A DNA stretch of 64,000 nt from Martinezella rhizogenes (GTDB taxonomy: Bacteria > Pseudomonadota > Alphaproteobacteria > Rhizobiales > Rhizobiaceae): positions 1-64,000 of the forward strand of contig NZ_SGNY01000008.1 of assembly GCF_007002745.1 (NCBI RefSeq), in the 5' to 3' direction. Under the pieces are notes generated by a model, which saw only the letters and a list, made by a program, of their open reading frames with translations, was not told the DNA's origin and searched no databases. Shown here in pieces: positions 53,689-62,531 of the stretch (positions are counted from its first letter, which is position 1; each line of letters opens with the position of its first letter). The position numbers were made by a program, and so were the translations under genes.

Positions 53689-55119
53689 GTGAAGGAACAC
53701 TCTCGAAAGATCACGCCGGTTCTTCTTGCTGGCGGTGCTGGTTCGCGGCTCTGGCCTGTTTCGCGTGACCAGCTGCCCAAGCAGTTCCAGCCGTTGGTCG
53801 GCAATCTTTCGACCTATCAACAGACGTTGATGCGGGTGGGCGACAAGGGGCTTTATGCCGAGCCGCTGGTGATCACCAATGAGGATTTCCGTTTCTTCGC
53901 CCGCCGTCAGGCCGAAGAGATCGACCTGCCGGCAACGGTGGTGCTGGAGCCTGCCCGCCGCGACAGCGCCGCCGCCATGGCCGCAGCCGCCGTTCTGGCC
54001 GAGCGCCGTGAGCCAGGATGCCTGGTACTGGCGCTTGCCGCCGACCATGTGGTGCTTGATGCCGACAAGTTTTCCGACGCCGTGAAACTCGGCGCAAAAG
54101 CCGCCGATCAGGGCAATATCGTCGTCTTCGGTCTGGTGCCGACCGAGCCGCGCACTTCCTATGGTTATATCAAGCCGGGTGAGGCGATCGACGGTGAGGC
54201 CGATCTCAGCGCCGTCGATGCCTTCGTGGAAAAACCTGACATGAAGACGGCGATTTCCTATCTGGAAAAAGGGTATCTCTGGAACTCCGGCAACTTCCTG
54301 TTCCGCTCCGACGTGATGATCGCCGAACTCACGGCCTTCGCGCCGGAGATTCTTTCGGCAGTGACGCAGGCGGTCGAGCAATATGAAAGCGACCTTGGCT
54401 TTGTTCGCTTGCATCAGGAAAGCTTCGAGGCTTCGCCGAAAAACTCCATCGATTATGCGGTGATTGAAAAAACCAAACGCATGGCGGTGGTGCATGGCCA
54501 TTTCCGCTGGTCGGATATCGGCAGCTGGGACGCGATCTGGGAGATTGCCGACAAGCACGGCAATGACAATGCGCTCGAGGGCGATGGCGTGTTCATCGAT
54601 TCCGAGGGCTGCCTCATTCACTCCACGCAATTGCTGACGACAGTGGTGGGCGCCAAGGATCTGGTGGTGGTGGCCACCAAGGATGCGGTTCTGGTGGTGC
54701 CGAAAAACCGGGTGCAGGATGTGAAAGGGCTGGTGGAGACGCTGAAGGACGGCGACCATGCGCCGCAGACGCAGACGCACAAACGCGTTTATCGTCCCTG
54801 GGGTTATATCGAACACATGTATGTGGACGAGCGCTACCGGGTGGGCCATATCACGGTCGATCCCGGCCACCGCATCTCGTTCCAGAAACATTATCACCGT
54901 TCGGAACACTGGATCGTCGTCAAGGGAACGGCGACGGTGACGATTGGCGAAGAAACGAAGCTGCTGACGGAAAACCAGTCGGTTTATATCCCGATCGGCC
55001 AGCCGCACCGGCTTGCCAATGAGGGGCAGATCCCGCTTGAACTGGTTGAAATCCAGACTGGAGCCTATATCGGCGAGGATGATGTCATCCGCATCGAGGA
55101 TGATTACAAGCGGCAATAA
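53689..55119 (+). CDS. manC: Mannose-1-phosphate guanylyltransferase / mannose-6-phosphate isomerase
   Basis: 476 residues, bifunctional type II enzyme. The N-terminal nucleotidyltransferase domain has LAGGAGSRLWPVSRDQLPKQ (residues 13-32) and FVEKPD near residue 178. The C-terminal cupin domain has the metal-site QKHYHRSEHWIVVKG near residue 402. It makes GDP-mannose for exopolysaccharide, lipopolysaccharide or glycan synthesis. Start is GTG 53689, preceded by GGAAAGG at 53676-53682. It stands alone, ending at a good terminator. Confidence 0.95.
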   Translation: MKEHSRKITPVLLAGGAGSRLWPVSRDQLPKQFQPLVGNLSTYQQTLMRVGDKGLYAEPLVITNEDFRFFARRQAEEIDLPATVVLEPARRDSAAAMAAAAVLAERREPGCLVLALAADHVVLDADKFSDAVKLGAKAADQGNIVVFGLVPTEPRTSYGYIKPGEAIDGEADLSAVDAFVEKPDMKTAISYLEKGYLWNSGNFLFRSDVMIAELTAFAPEILSAVTQAVEQYESDLGFVRLHQESFEASPKNSIDYAVIEKTKRMAVVHGHFRWSDIGSWDAIWEIADKHGNDNALEGDGVFIDSEGCLIHSTQLLTTVVGAKDLVVVATKDAVLVVPKNRVQDVKGLVETLKDGDHAPQTQTHKRVYRPWGYIEHMYVDERYRVGHITVDPGHRISFQKHYHRSEHWIVVKGTATVTIGEETKLLTENQSVYIPIGQPHRLANEGQIPLELVEIQTGAYIGEDDVIRIEDDYKRQ

Positions 55120-55150
55120 TATCGCCGGCCGTATGAAATCCGTATGATCG

Positions 55151-55184
55151 AAGGCGAGTCGGACTGCTGTCCGGCTCGCCTTTT
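55151..55184 (+). terminator. Rho-independent terminator after manC
   Basis: AAGGCGAGTCGGAC (55151-55164) pairs with GTCCGGCTCGCCTT (55169-55182), one G-T pair, loop TGCT, followed by a T-run that partly belongs to the stem. Confidence 0.9.
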
Positions 55185-55360
55185 CCCGTTCACGATGCCA
55201 GTGCGGTTACGCAATGGGCAAAGGCATGGGAAAACATCGCCGCCTCCAGTCCCCGGCGCCGGCCCGCACGGTTTCCCGGCCTGTAAAAGCCCCGAAATGA
55301 CCCTGAATAGATTCGTATTTTAGGCGGTTGCCTAATCAAAAATCTTCGCATACGTTCCAA

Positions 55361-55374
55361 CTGCAACGTTTCAG
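55361..55374. promoter_or_regulatory. Imperfect copy of the LacI-type operator before the sugar-binding gene
   Basis: CTGCAACGTTTCAG matches the perfect palindrome at 56741-56754 in 12 of 14 positions. It lies directly upstream of the GGGAGGAG ribosome site of the binding-protein gene. A further dyad, TTAGGC/GCCTAA, is at 55320-55335. Together they suggest repressor control of the operon. Confidence 0.55.
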
Positions 55375-55389
55375 TGAGGGAGGAGACTC

Positions 55390-56622
55390 ATGCGAATGCG
55401 TGTTATTTCTGCGGCCTTTTTGGCCAGTGTCATGATTCCGGCAGGCATGGCCGGGGCTACCGATCTTGAGGTGACCCATTGGTGGACATCGGGCGGCGAA
55501 GCCGCGGCGGTGGCCGAGCTTGCCAAGGCTTTCGATGCGACCGGCAATAAATGGGTGGATGGCGCAATTGCCGGTTCGGGCGGTACGGCCCGTCCGATCA
55601 TGATCAGCCGCATCACCGGCGGTGACCCGATGGGCGCCACCCAGTTCAACCACGGCCGGCAGGCGGAAGAGCTGGTGCAGGCCGGCCTGATGCGCGACCT
55701 TTCAGATGTTGCCGAAAAGGGCAATTGGAAAGAGGTCATCAAGCCCGCAAGCCTGCTCGATAGCTGCACCATTGATGGCAAAATCTATTGCGCACCGGTC
55801 AACATTCATTCCTGGCAATGGCTGTGGCTTTCCAACGAAGCCTTCAAGAAGGCGGGCGTTGAGGTTCCAAAGAACTGGACGGAATTTGTTGCGGCCGCAC
55901 CGGCGCTGAAAAAGGCCGGCATCCAGCCGCTCGCGCTCGGTGGGCAGGCATGGCAGGCCAACGGCCTGTTCGACACGCTGACGCTTTCGATTGGCGGCAA
56001 GGATCTCTACCAGAAAGTCTATGGCGACAAGGATGCCGAAGCGGCAGCCGGGCCCGATATGGCAAAGATTTTTGCGGCGGCCGTCGAGGCGCGCGACATG
56101 GCCAAGGGCACCAATGTTCAGGACTGGAACCAGGCGACCAACCTGGTCATAACCGGCAAGGCCGGCGGCCAGATCATGGGTGACTGGGCGCAGGGTGAAT
56201 TCCAGCTGGCCAATCAGAAGGCCGGTACGGATTATTCCTGCCTGCCGGGTCTTGGCCTCAATGACTATATCACCACTGGTGGTGACGCTTTCTATTTCCC
56301 GGTCCTGAAGGACGAGGCGAAAACCAAGGCGCAGGACGTGCTGGCTGAAACCATCGTCGATCCGAAAACGCAGGTCGCCTTCAACCTGAAGAAAGGCTCG
56401 CTGCCGATCCGTGGCGACGTCGATCTCAACGCCGCCAATGACTGCATGAAGAAGGGGCTGGCAATTCTGGCCAAGGGCAATGCGCTCACCAGCACCGACC
56501 AGCTGATTTCTGCCGATACGCAGAAACAGAAGGAAGACCTGATGGCCGAATTCTTCGCTGGCTCGATGTCGGCGGCAGATGGCCAGAAGCGCTTCGCGGA
56601 CCTCATCGGTTCCGCTGACTGA
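55390..56622 (+). CDS. Periplasmic sugar-binding protein (family 1)
   Basis: 410 residues. A signal peptide ends near MAGA (about residue 23), and the family 1 fold follows with LEVTHWWTSGGEAAAVAEL near residues 26-44. Conserved WQWLWLSNEAFKKAGVEVPKNW lies near residue 140. It binds a mono- or oligosaccharide for the carbohydrate importer encoded downstream. ATG 55390 follows GGGAGGAGA. It is the first gene of an operon with two permeases, an ATPase, an isomerase-like protein and a dehydrogenase. A UUCG hairpin follows the stop. Confidence 0.92.
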   Translation: MRMRVISAAFLASVMIPAGMAGATDLEVTHWWTSGGEAAAVAELAKAFDATGNKWVDGAIAGSGGTARPIMISRITGGDPMGATQFNHGRQAEELVQAGLMRDLSDVAEKGNWKEVIKPASLLDSCTIDGKIYCAPVNIHSWQWLWLSNEAFKKAGVEVPKNWTEFVAAAPALKKAGIQPLALGGQAWQANGLFDTLTLSIGGKDLYQKVYGDKDAEAAAGPDMAKIFAAAVEARDMAKGTNVQDWNQATNLVITGKAGGQIMGDWAQGEFQLANQKAGTDYSCLPGLGLNDYITTGGDAFYFPVLKDEAKTKAQDVLAETIVDPKTQVAFNLKKGSLPIRGDVDLNAANDCMKKGLAILAKGNALTSTDQLISADTQKQKEDLMAEFFAGSMSAADGQKRFADLIGSAD

Positions 56623-56640
56623 TTGTGATCTCTCCGGGTT

Positions 56641-56662
56641 GGGGAGCGGTTCGCCGCTCCCC
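56641..56662 (+). promoter_or_regulatory. UUCG-capped intercistronic hairpin after the sugar-binding gene
   Basis: GGGGAGCGG (56641-56649) pairs perfectly with CCGCTCCCC (56654-56662) around TTCG. No T-run follows. Such a stable hairpin would protect the upstream mRNA end and so raise binding-protein levels relative to the permeases. Confidence 0.7.
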
Positions 56663-56740
56663 GCTCCAACGTCCGGTCCGTGCGATAATCACCAGTGCGG
56701 GCAGAGGTTTCATGCGGTAAGGCTTTTGCCTGACCGTTTA

Positions 56741-56754
56741 CTGTAACGTTACAG
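56741..56754. promoter_or_regulatory. Perfect LacI-type palindrome before the first sugar permease gene
   Basis: CTGTAACGTTACAG is a perfect 14-base palindrome with the central CG step typical of LacI-family operators. It touches the AGGAGGAG ribosome site of the permease gene. An imperfect copy is at 55361-55374. No LacI-family gene is in the window. Confidence 0.65.
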
Positions 56755-56765
56755 GAGGAGGTAAC

Positions 56766-57668
56766 ATGGCAGGTCAAACGCGCTCCAGGCGTCCAAATCA
56801 GCTTTTTCGCAATCTCAATTCCAAGATTGCCTCCATTCCCATGATCTTGACCGCCATGGTGATCTTCCTCGGCGGCACGGTCTGGACGGTGATTTATTCC
56901 TTCACCAATTCCAAGCTTCTGCCGCGGGCGAGCTTCATCGGTTTTGATCAGTATGAGCGGCTCTGGGCAGCACCACGCTGGATCGTTTCCATCCAGAATC
57001 TGGCGATCTATGGTATTTTGTCTTTGATCTTCAGTCTCGTCATCGGCTTCGTGCTGGCGGCGCTGATGGACCAGAAAATCCGGTTCGAAAACACCTTCCG
57101 CACCATTTTCCTTTATCCCTTTGCACTGTCCTTCATCGTTACCGGCCTTGTCTGGCAATGGCTGTTGAACCCGGAATTCGGCATCCAGTCCGTGGTCCGC
57201 TCGATGGGCTGGGAAAGCTTCACCTTCGATCCGCTCTATAATTCGCAGATCGTCATCTACGGCATCCTGATTGCGGCGCTCTGGCAGGGCACTGGGCTCG
57301 TCATGTGCCTGATGCTGGCGGGTCTTCGCGGCATAGACGAGGATATCTGGAAGGCGACGCGTGTTGACGGCATCCCGATGTGGAAGACGTATATTCTCAT
57401 CATCATTCCGATGATGCGGCCTGTCTTCATCACCACCCTCGTCATCATCGCCAGCGGCATCGTCAAGGTTTACGATCTTGTCGTGGCGCAGACGAGCGGC
57501 GGACCGGGCATCGCATCTGAAGTGCCGGCGAAATATGTCTATGACTACATGTTTCAGGCGCAGAACCTGGGGCAGGGCTTTGCCGCCTCGACCATGATGC
57601 TTCTGACTGTCGCGATCATCGTCATTCCATGGGCCTACCTCGAATTCGGAGGCAAGAAGCGTGGCTAA
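56766..57668 (+). CDS. Carbohydrate ABC transporter permease (MalF/UgpA type)
   Basis: 300 residues with six membrane helices. The EAA loop is LAGLRGIDEDIWKATRVDGIPMWKTY near residues 180-205 (key residues A-x-x-D-G). It forms the membrane channel with the next gene, overlapping it by eight bases. ATG 56766 follows AGGAGGAGGT. Confidence 0.93.
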   Translation: MAGQTRSRRPNQLFRNLNSKIASIPMILTAMVIFLGGTVWTVIYSFTNSKLLPRASFIGFDQYERLWAAPRWIVSIQNLAIYGILSLIFSLVIGFVLAALMDQKIRFENTFRTIFLYPFALSFIVTGLVWQWLLNPEFGIQSVVRSMGWESFTFDPLYNSQIVIYGILIAALWQGTGLVMCLMLAGLRGIDEDIWKATRVDGIPMWKTYILIIIPMMRPVFITTLVIIASGIVKVYDLVVAQTSGGPGIASEVPAKYVYDYMFQAQNLGQGFAASTMMLLTVAIIVIPWAYLEFGGKKRG

Positions 57669-58602
57669 TATCAGCACATTAAATACGGTCGCGGCCGCCA
57701 CCGATGCGGTTGCCAAAGACCTTTCCGGCCCGCGCGGCAGGAAGCCGAGGAAAACCTTTTCCCGCCGCAACATCATTCTTTACGGCACGCTGTTTGTGGC
57801 CGCCGCCTATTACCTGCTGCCGCTTTACGTGATGGTCGTCACCTCGTTGAAGGGCATGCCGGAAATCCGGCTTGGCAATATTTTCGCACCGCCGGTGGAA
57901 ATCACCTTCGAACCTTGGGTCAAAGCCTGGGCGAATGCCTGCACCGGCCTGAATTGCGACGGGCTTTCGCGCGGCTTCTGGAACTCGGTGCGCATTCTTG
58001 TTCCTTCCGTCGTCATTTCGATCGTTGTCGCTTCCGTCAGCGGCTACGCCATGGCCAACTGGAAGTTCAAGGGGTCGGAGCTGTTCTTCTCGATCCTCAT
58101 CATCGGCGCTTTCATCCCCTATCAGGTGATGATCTATCCGATTGTCATCGTACTGCGGGAAATGGGTGTTTATGGCACGCTGACCGGTCTCGTCATCGTG
58201 CACACCATCTTCGGCATGCCGATCCTGACGCTGCTGTTCCGCAATTATTTCGCCTCTTTGCCGGAAGAATTGTTCAAGGCGGCGCGCATTGATGGCGCCA
58301 ATTTCTGGCAGATCTATTTCCGCATCATGCTGCCCATGTCGCTGCCGATCTTCGTTGTCGCGATGATCCTGCAGGTGACCGGCATCTGGAACGACTTCCT
58401 GTTCGGCGTGGTGTTCACGCGGCCGGAATATTACCCGATGACGGTGCAGCTCAATAATATCGTCAACTCCGTGCAGGGCGTGAAGGAATACAACGTCAAC
58501 ATGGCCGCAACCCTTCTGACGGGTGCCGTGCCGCTGATCGTTTATTTCGTCTCCGGCAGGCTTTTCGTCCGCGGCATTGCCGCAGGCGCAGTAAAAGGTT
58601 GA
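57661..58602 (+). CDS. Carbohydrate ABC transporter permease (MalG/UgpE type)
   Basis: 313 residues. A 38-residue polar, basic N-terminus precedes six membrane helices. The EAA loop LPEELFKAARIDGANFWQIYFRI is near residue 200. The start is a GTG at 57661 inside the end of the preceding permease gene. The two permeases work with the ATPase starting six bases after the stop. Confidence 0.93.
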   Translation: MANISTLNTVAAATDAVAKDLSGPRGRKPRKTFSRRNIILYGTLFVAAAYYLLPLYVMVVTSLKGMPEIRLGNIFAPPVEITFEPWVKAWANACTGLNCDGLSRGFWNSVRILVPSVVISIVVASVSGYAMANWKFKGSELFFSILIIGAFIPYQVMIYPIVIVLREMGVYGTLTGLVIVHTIFGMPILTLLFRNYFASLPEELFKAARIDGANFWQIYFRIMLPMSLPIFVVAMILQVTGIWNDFLFGVVFTRPEYYPMTVQLNNIVNSVQGVKEYNVNMAATLLTGAVPLIVYFVSGRLFVRGIAAGAVKG

Positions 58603-58607
58603 GCTAT

Positions 58608-59696
58608 ATGAACAAAAGCGTTTCCATCCGCGATCTATCCCTGTCCTTCGGTGCCGTTACCGTGCTGAAAGACCTCAATCTCGATATTTACGACGGCGAA
58701 TTCCTCGTCCTGCTCGGCTCTTCCGGCTGCGGCAAGTCGACCCTTCTTAATTGCATCGCCGGCCTTCTGGAGCCAACCGACGGGCAGATCTTCATCAAGG
58801 ACCGCAACGTCACCTGGGAGGAGCCGAAGGATCGCGGCATCGGCATGGTGTTCCAGTCCTATGCGCTTTATCCGCAGATGACGGTGGAGAAGAACCTGTC
58901 CTTCGGTCTGCAGGTCGCCAAGGTGCCGAAAGAGGAAATCGAGCGGCGCGTAAAAAGGGCGGCCGGTATCCTGCAGATCGAGCCGCTGCTGAAGCGCAAG
59001 CCGGCCGAGCTTTCCGGTGGCCAGCGCCAGCGCGTCGCGATCGGCCGGGCACTGGTGCGCGATGTCGACGTGTTCCTGTTCGATGAACCGCTCTCCAATC
59101 TCGATGCCAAGCTGCGCTCGGAACTGCGTGTGGAAATCAAGCGGCTGCACCAGTCGCTGAAGAACACCATGATCTATGTGACGCATGACCAGATCGAGGC
59201 GCTGACGCTGGCCGACCGCATCGCCATCATGAAAAGCGGCGTCATCCAGCAACTTGCCGATCCCGTCACCATCTATAACAAGCCGAAGAACCTCTTCGTT
59301 GCCGGCTTCATCGGTTCGCCCTCAATGAATTTCCTGCGCGGCGAGCTGATCGAAAAGGACGGCAAGGTGGCCTTCGCCACCAACGGCGTCACCTTTTCGC
59401 TGGACGGTTATCAGCCGGAAGCACCGCTCACCGCGGGCCGCGCCGTGGTTCTCGGCGTTCGCCCCGAACATGTGCGTGTCGATGCCGATATCGTCGGTGG
59501 CGAGGTGCATGAGGCGATCGTCGATATCGAGGAGCCGATGGGTGCCGACAATCTGATCTGGCTGAAACATGCCGGCCACACCATGTCGGTGCGCGTCGGC
59601 GGTCACCGGCGGTTTTCGCCCGGCACCAAGGTTCGCCTCGGCCTCGACCTGACCATGGCCTCGTTGTTCGACGCCGGGAGCGAGGATCGGCTTTAA
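58608..59696 (+). CDS. Carbohydrate ABC transporter ATPase (MalK/UgpC type)
   Basis: 362 residues. The ATPase domain (about 1-235) has Walker A GSSGCGKST near residue 37, signature LSGGQRQR near 132 and Walker B VFLFDEPLSNLD. The C-terminal regulatory OB-type domain (about 240-362) contains VRPEHVRVD, typical of MalK-like proteins. ATG 58608 was chosen as MNKSVSIRD; a TTG nine bases earlier overlaps the permease stop. Confidence 0.94.
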   Translation: MNKSVSIRDLSLSFGAVTVLKDLNLDIYDGEFLVLLGSSGCGKSTLLNCIAGLLEPTDGQIFIKDRNVTWEEPKDRGIGMVFQSYALYPQMTVEKNLSFGLQVAKVPKEEIERRVKRAAGILQIEPLLKRKPAELSGGQRQRVAIGRALVRDVDVFLFDEPLSNLDAKLRSELRVEIKRLHQSLKNTMIYVTHDQIEALTLADRIAIMKSGVIQQLADPVTIYNKPKNLFVAGFIGSPSMNFLRGELIEKDGKVAFATNGVTFSLDGYQPEAPLTAGRAVVLGVRPEHVRVDADIVGGEVHEAIVDIEEPMGADNLIWLKHAGHTMSVRVGGHRRFSPGTKVRLGLDLTMASLFDAGSEDRL

Positions 59697-59754
59697 GCGC
59701 GCGGTTATTCCCCCCACACACAATCCCAAGACCAACATCTCTATGGAGGAGACA

Positions 59755-60519
59755 ATGACAGAACTCGGTTTCCAGCTTTACAGCGCCCGCAATTTCCAGC
59801 CTTTTTCCAACATTCTGAAGAAGCTTTCGGCGGCGGGTTACAAACAGGTCGAAGGTTATGGCGCCATGTATGCCTCTCTGGATGATGCCGGTTTGAAGGG
59901 CCTGCGCGCCGAACTTGATGCCAACGGTCTTTCCATGCCAACAGGCCATTTCGGCCTCGATCTTCTGGAAGGCGATCCGAAAAAGGCGCTCAATATTGCC
60001 AAGGTTCTGGGTGTGGAGGCGATCTATTGCCCGTACCTGATGCCCGACCAGCGCCCGGCGGATGCCGCAGGCTGGTTCGCCTTCGGCAAGCGGCTGCAGG
60101 AAGCCGGCAAACCCTTCGTGGATGCCGGGCTGACCTTCGGCTGGCACAACCACGACTTCGAGTTCAAGGCGCTTGCCGATGGCTCCACCCCGCAGGAACA
60201 GATCTTTGCCGGCGGACCGGACCTGAAATGGGAAGCGGATATCGCCTGGATTATCAGGGGCAATGCCGATCCGCTCGCCTGGATCGAAAGCTATGGCAAG
60301 CGCATCACCGCCGTGCACGTAAAAGATATCGCATCATCTGGCGAAAACACGGATGAGGACGGCTGGGCGGATGTCGGCCATGGCACGGTGGACTGGAAGG
60401 GCCTTGTCGCGGCGCTGAAGGCCAAATCCGCCACGAAACATTTCGTGGTCGAACACGATAATCCAAAAGACATCGACCGGCTGATCACCCGCTCGATCGC
60501 CTCGTTCAAAACCTACTAA
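59755..60519 (+). CDS. Sugar phosphate isomerase/epimerase-like TIM-barrel protein
   Basis: 254 residues of the xylose-isomerase-like (AP endonuclease 2) superfamily. Metal-site residues appear in GWHNHDFEF near residue 126, KWEADIAW near 158 and HVKDIA near 185, ending with HFVVEHDNP near 224. Members isomerise ketoses, or cleave or eliminate 3-keto-glycosides. The gene lies between a sugar importer and a Gfo/Idh/MocA dehydrogenase, a pairing seen in pathways that first oxidise a glycoside at C3. ATG 59755 follows GGAGGAGA at 59745-59752; an ATG at 59743 is upstream of that site. Confidence 0.87.
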   Translation: MTELGFQLYSARNFQPFSNILKKLSAAGYKQVEGYGAMYASLDDAGLKGLRAELDANGLSMPTGHFGLDLLEGDPKKALNIAKVLGVEAIYCPYLMPDQRPADAAGWFAFGKRLQEAGKPFVDAGLTFGWHNHDFEFKALADGSTPQEQIFAGGPDLKWEADIAWIIRGNADPLAWIESYGKRITAVHVKDIASSGENTDEDGWADVGHGTVDWKGLVAALKAKSATKHFVVEHDNPKDIDRLITRSIASFKTY

Positions 60520-60542
60520 GTCTCACATTTCGGAGTTTTATC

Positions 60543-61676
60543 ATGGCCAGAGATCTTGGCGTCGGCATCATTGGATGCGGCAATATCTCGTCTGCTTACT
60601 TTTCGCTGGCGCCGCTCTTCAAGGGCATCAAGGTGCTCGCCTGCGCCGACCTCAACCGCAATGCAGCGGAACTGAGGGCGGAAGAATTCGGCGTTGTCGC
60701 GCAGTCCATCGAGGAACTGCTCGCCAACCCCGAAATCGATGTGGTGGTGAACCTCACCATTCCCGCCGCGCATTTTCCGGTATCGAAAGCGGCGCTCGAG
60801 GCAGGCAAACACGTCTATTCGGAGAAGCCGCTGGTGCTCTCGCTGGAGGAGGGCGAAGAACTACGGCGCATCGCCCGCGAAAAGAAGCTTTCCGTTGGCT
60901 GCGCACCAGATACCTTCCTCGGTGGTGCGCATCAGCTTGCCCGACAATATATCGATGACGGCAAGGTTGGCCGCATCACCTCAGGAACGTGCCATGTGAT
61001 GAGCCCTGGCATGGAGATGTGGCATCCCAATCCGGGCTTCTTCTTCCTGAAGGGCGGCGGGCCGATCCTCGATCTCGGCCCCTACTACGTTGCCAATCTC
61101 ATCAACCTCATTGGCCCGGTAAAGCGTGTGGGTGCGCTGACGACGATGGCGAACCCCACCCGCACGGTGACCAGCCAGCCGATGAATGGCGAGATCATTC
61201 CGGTGGAAACGCCGACCAATATCCACGCGCTCTTGGAATTCGTGAACGGTGCGACGATAACGCTTTCGGCCAGCTGGGACGTCTGGTCGCACCGCCACGC
61301 CAATATGGAGCTTTACGGCACGGAAGGCTCGATCTACGTACCGGACCCGAACTTCTTCGGCGGTGTGGTGGAGGCCAGCGGCCGCGACAAGAACATCCAG
61401 CCGCTGGAAGAATGGGCGCATCCCTTCGGTGTTGCCAATCAGGAAAGCCCGAACGGCCCGCGCGCGAATTACCGCACGGCCGGCCTTGCGGATATGGCGA
61501 TTGCCATCCTTGAAGGTCGTGACGCCCGCTGCTCGCTCGACCGCTCATTGCACGGCATCGATGTGATGACCTCGATCCTGAAATCAGGCGAAGAAGGCCG
61601 CTTCATCGAGATGACGACGACCTGCACCCAGCCGGCCGCACTCGGCATTGAAGAGGCACAGGCGCTGCTGCGCTGA
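60543..61676 (+). CDS. Gfo/Idh/MocA-family dehydrogenase
   Basis: 377 residues. The Rossmann loop is GIIGCGNISSAYF near residue 8, the EKP motif is YSEKPLVLS near 95, and GGGPILDLGPYYVANLINL near residue 168 holds the catalytic-type residues. It probably oxidises a sugar or glycoside with NAD(P). It is last in the importer operon, 23 bases after the isomerase-like gene, and is followed by a strong terminator. Confidence 0.9.
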   Translation: MARDLGVGIIGCGNISSAYFSLAPLFKGIKVLACADLNRNAAELRAEEFGVVAQSIEELLANPEIDVVVNLTIPAAHFPVSKAALEAGKHVYSEKPLVLSLEEGEELRRIAREKKLSVGCAPDTFLGGAHQLARQYIDDGKVGRITSGTCHVMSPGMEMWHPNPGFFFLKGGGPILDLGPYYVANLINLIGPVKRVGALTTMANPTRTVTSQPMNGEIIPVETPTNIHALLEFVNGATITLSASWDVWSHRHANMELYGTEGSIYVPDPNFFGGVVEASGRDKNIQPLEEWAHPFGVANQESPNGPRANYRTAGLADMAIAILEGRDARCSLDRSLHGIDVMTSILKSGEEGRFIEMTTTCTQPAALGIEEAQALLR

Positions 61677-61691
61677 CATTTACATTGTCTG

Positions 61692-61726
61692 AAAAGCGGC
61701 GAAGGTGACTTCGCCGCTTTTCGTGT
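61692..61726. terminator. Bidirectional rho-independent terminator after the sugar operon
   Basis: AAAAGCGGCGAAG (61692-61704) pairs perfectly over 13 bases with CTTCGCCGCTTTT (61709-61721), loop GTGA, followed by further T-rich sequence. The symmetrical A and T ends allow function on both strands. Confidence 0.92.
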
Positions 61727-61778
61727 TTTCGCCACAGCCCTTCACAAATCCCGCGCTTTGCTTTAAAGCCGCGCCGTA

Positions 61779-61812
61779 TCCGGTCGCAGCCCACCCGGTC
61801 AAAACAAGGGAT
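61779..61812 (+). promoter_or_regulatory. preQ1-I riboswitch controlling queCDE
   Basis: The RNA reads CCGGUCGCAGCCCACCCGGU and then CAAAACAAGGG. This matches, element by element, the preQ1-I aptamer of Thermoanaerobacter tengcongensis: GGUCGCAG, then ACCC closing stem P1, then an A-rich linker AAAACAAGGG. P1 pairs 61780-61783 with 61795-61798. The pseudoknot would pair CCC (790-792) with GGG (808-810). That GGG is part of the AAGGGA ribosome site (61806-61811), nine bases before the queC start. Ligand binding should hide the site and lower translation of queuosine-precursor genes. Confidence 0.9.
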
Positions 61813-61820
61813 CCAAAATT

Positions 61821-62531
61821 ATGAAAACCATCGTCATCTGCTCCGGCGGATTGGACTCCGTTTCGCTTGCGCATAAAATCGCGGCGGAACATGAACTTCT
61901 CGCTCTCGTCTCCTTCGATTATGGCCAGCGCCACAGGAAGGAACTGGATTTTGCCGCCGATTGTGCCAGACGGCTCGGCGTGCCGCATCATATCATCGAT
62001 ATCAGAACCATCGGGGCGCATCTCACCGGTTCGGCGCTTACCGACGATATCGACGTGCCTGATGGCCATTATGCGGAGGAGACCATGCGCTCCACCGTGG
62101 TGCCGAACCGCAATGCCATCATGCTCACCATCGCTTTTGGACTGGCTGCTGCACAGCAGGCGGATGCTGTGGCGATTGCCGTGCATGGCGGCGATCACTT
62201 CATATATCCCGACTGCCGGCCGGGCTTCATCGGCAGCTTCAATGCCATGCAGGCGCATGCGCTGGAAGGTTATGCCGATGTCACCCTGTTTGCGCCTTAT
62301 GTCACGGTTTCCAAGGCGGCAATCGTTACCGATGCGGTGAAATACGGCACGCCGTTTGGCGAAACATGGTCCTGTTACAAGGGCGGCTTGCGTCATTGCG
62401 GTCGTTGCGGCACCTGCGTGGAGCGGCGCGAGGCCTTTCATCTGGCCGGTGTTACCGATCCGACCGATTATGAGGATCCGGACTTCTGGGTAGCGGCCAC
62501 CCATGCCTTTGCGGCACAGGAGGTGCGCTGA
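61821..62531 (+). CDS. queC: 7-cyano-7-deazaguanine (preQ0) synthase
   Basis: 236 residues. The PP-loop SGGLDS (residues 9-14) binds ATP, and the zinc-site pattern CYKGGLRHCGRCGTC (CX7CX2CX2C) lies near residue 189. It turns 7-carboxy-7-deazaguanine and ammonia into preQ0, the base from which queuosine in tRNA is made. It is the first gene of queCDE, under the preQ1 riboswitch, and its stop overlaps the queD start by one base. Confidence 0.97.
   Translation: MKTIVICSGGLDSVSLAHKIAAEHELLALVSFDYGQRHRKELDFAADCARRLGVPHHIIDIRTIGAHLTGSALTDDIDVPDGHYAEETMRSTVVPNRNAIMLTIAFGLAAAQQADAVAIAVHGGDHFIYPDCRPGFIGSFNAMQAHALEGYADVTLFAPYVTVSKAAIVTDAVKYGTPFGETWSCYKGGLRHCGRCGTCVERREAFHLAGVTDPTDYEDPDFWVAATHAFAAQEVR

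Noticed and set aside
53503-55116. A 537-codon minus-strand open frame opposite manC
   Set aside because: ManC motifs on the plus strand are unambiguous; the antisense product lacks any motif.
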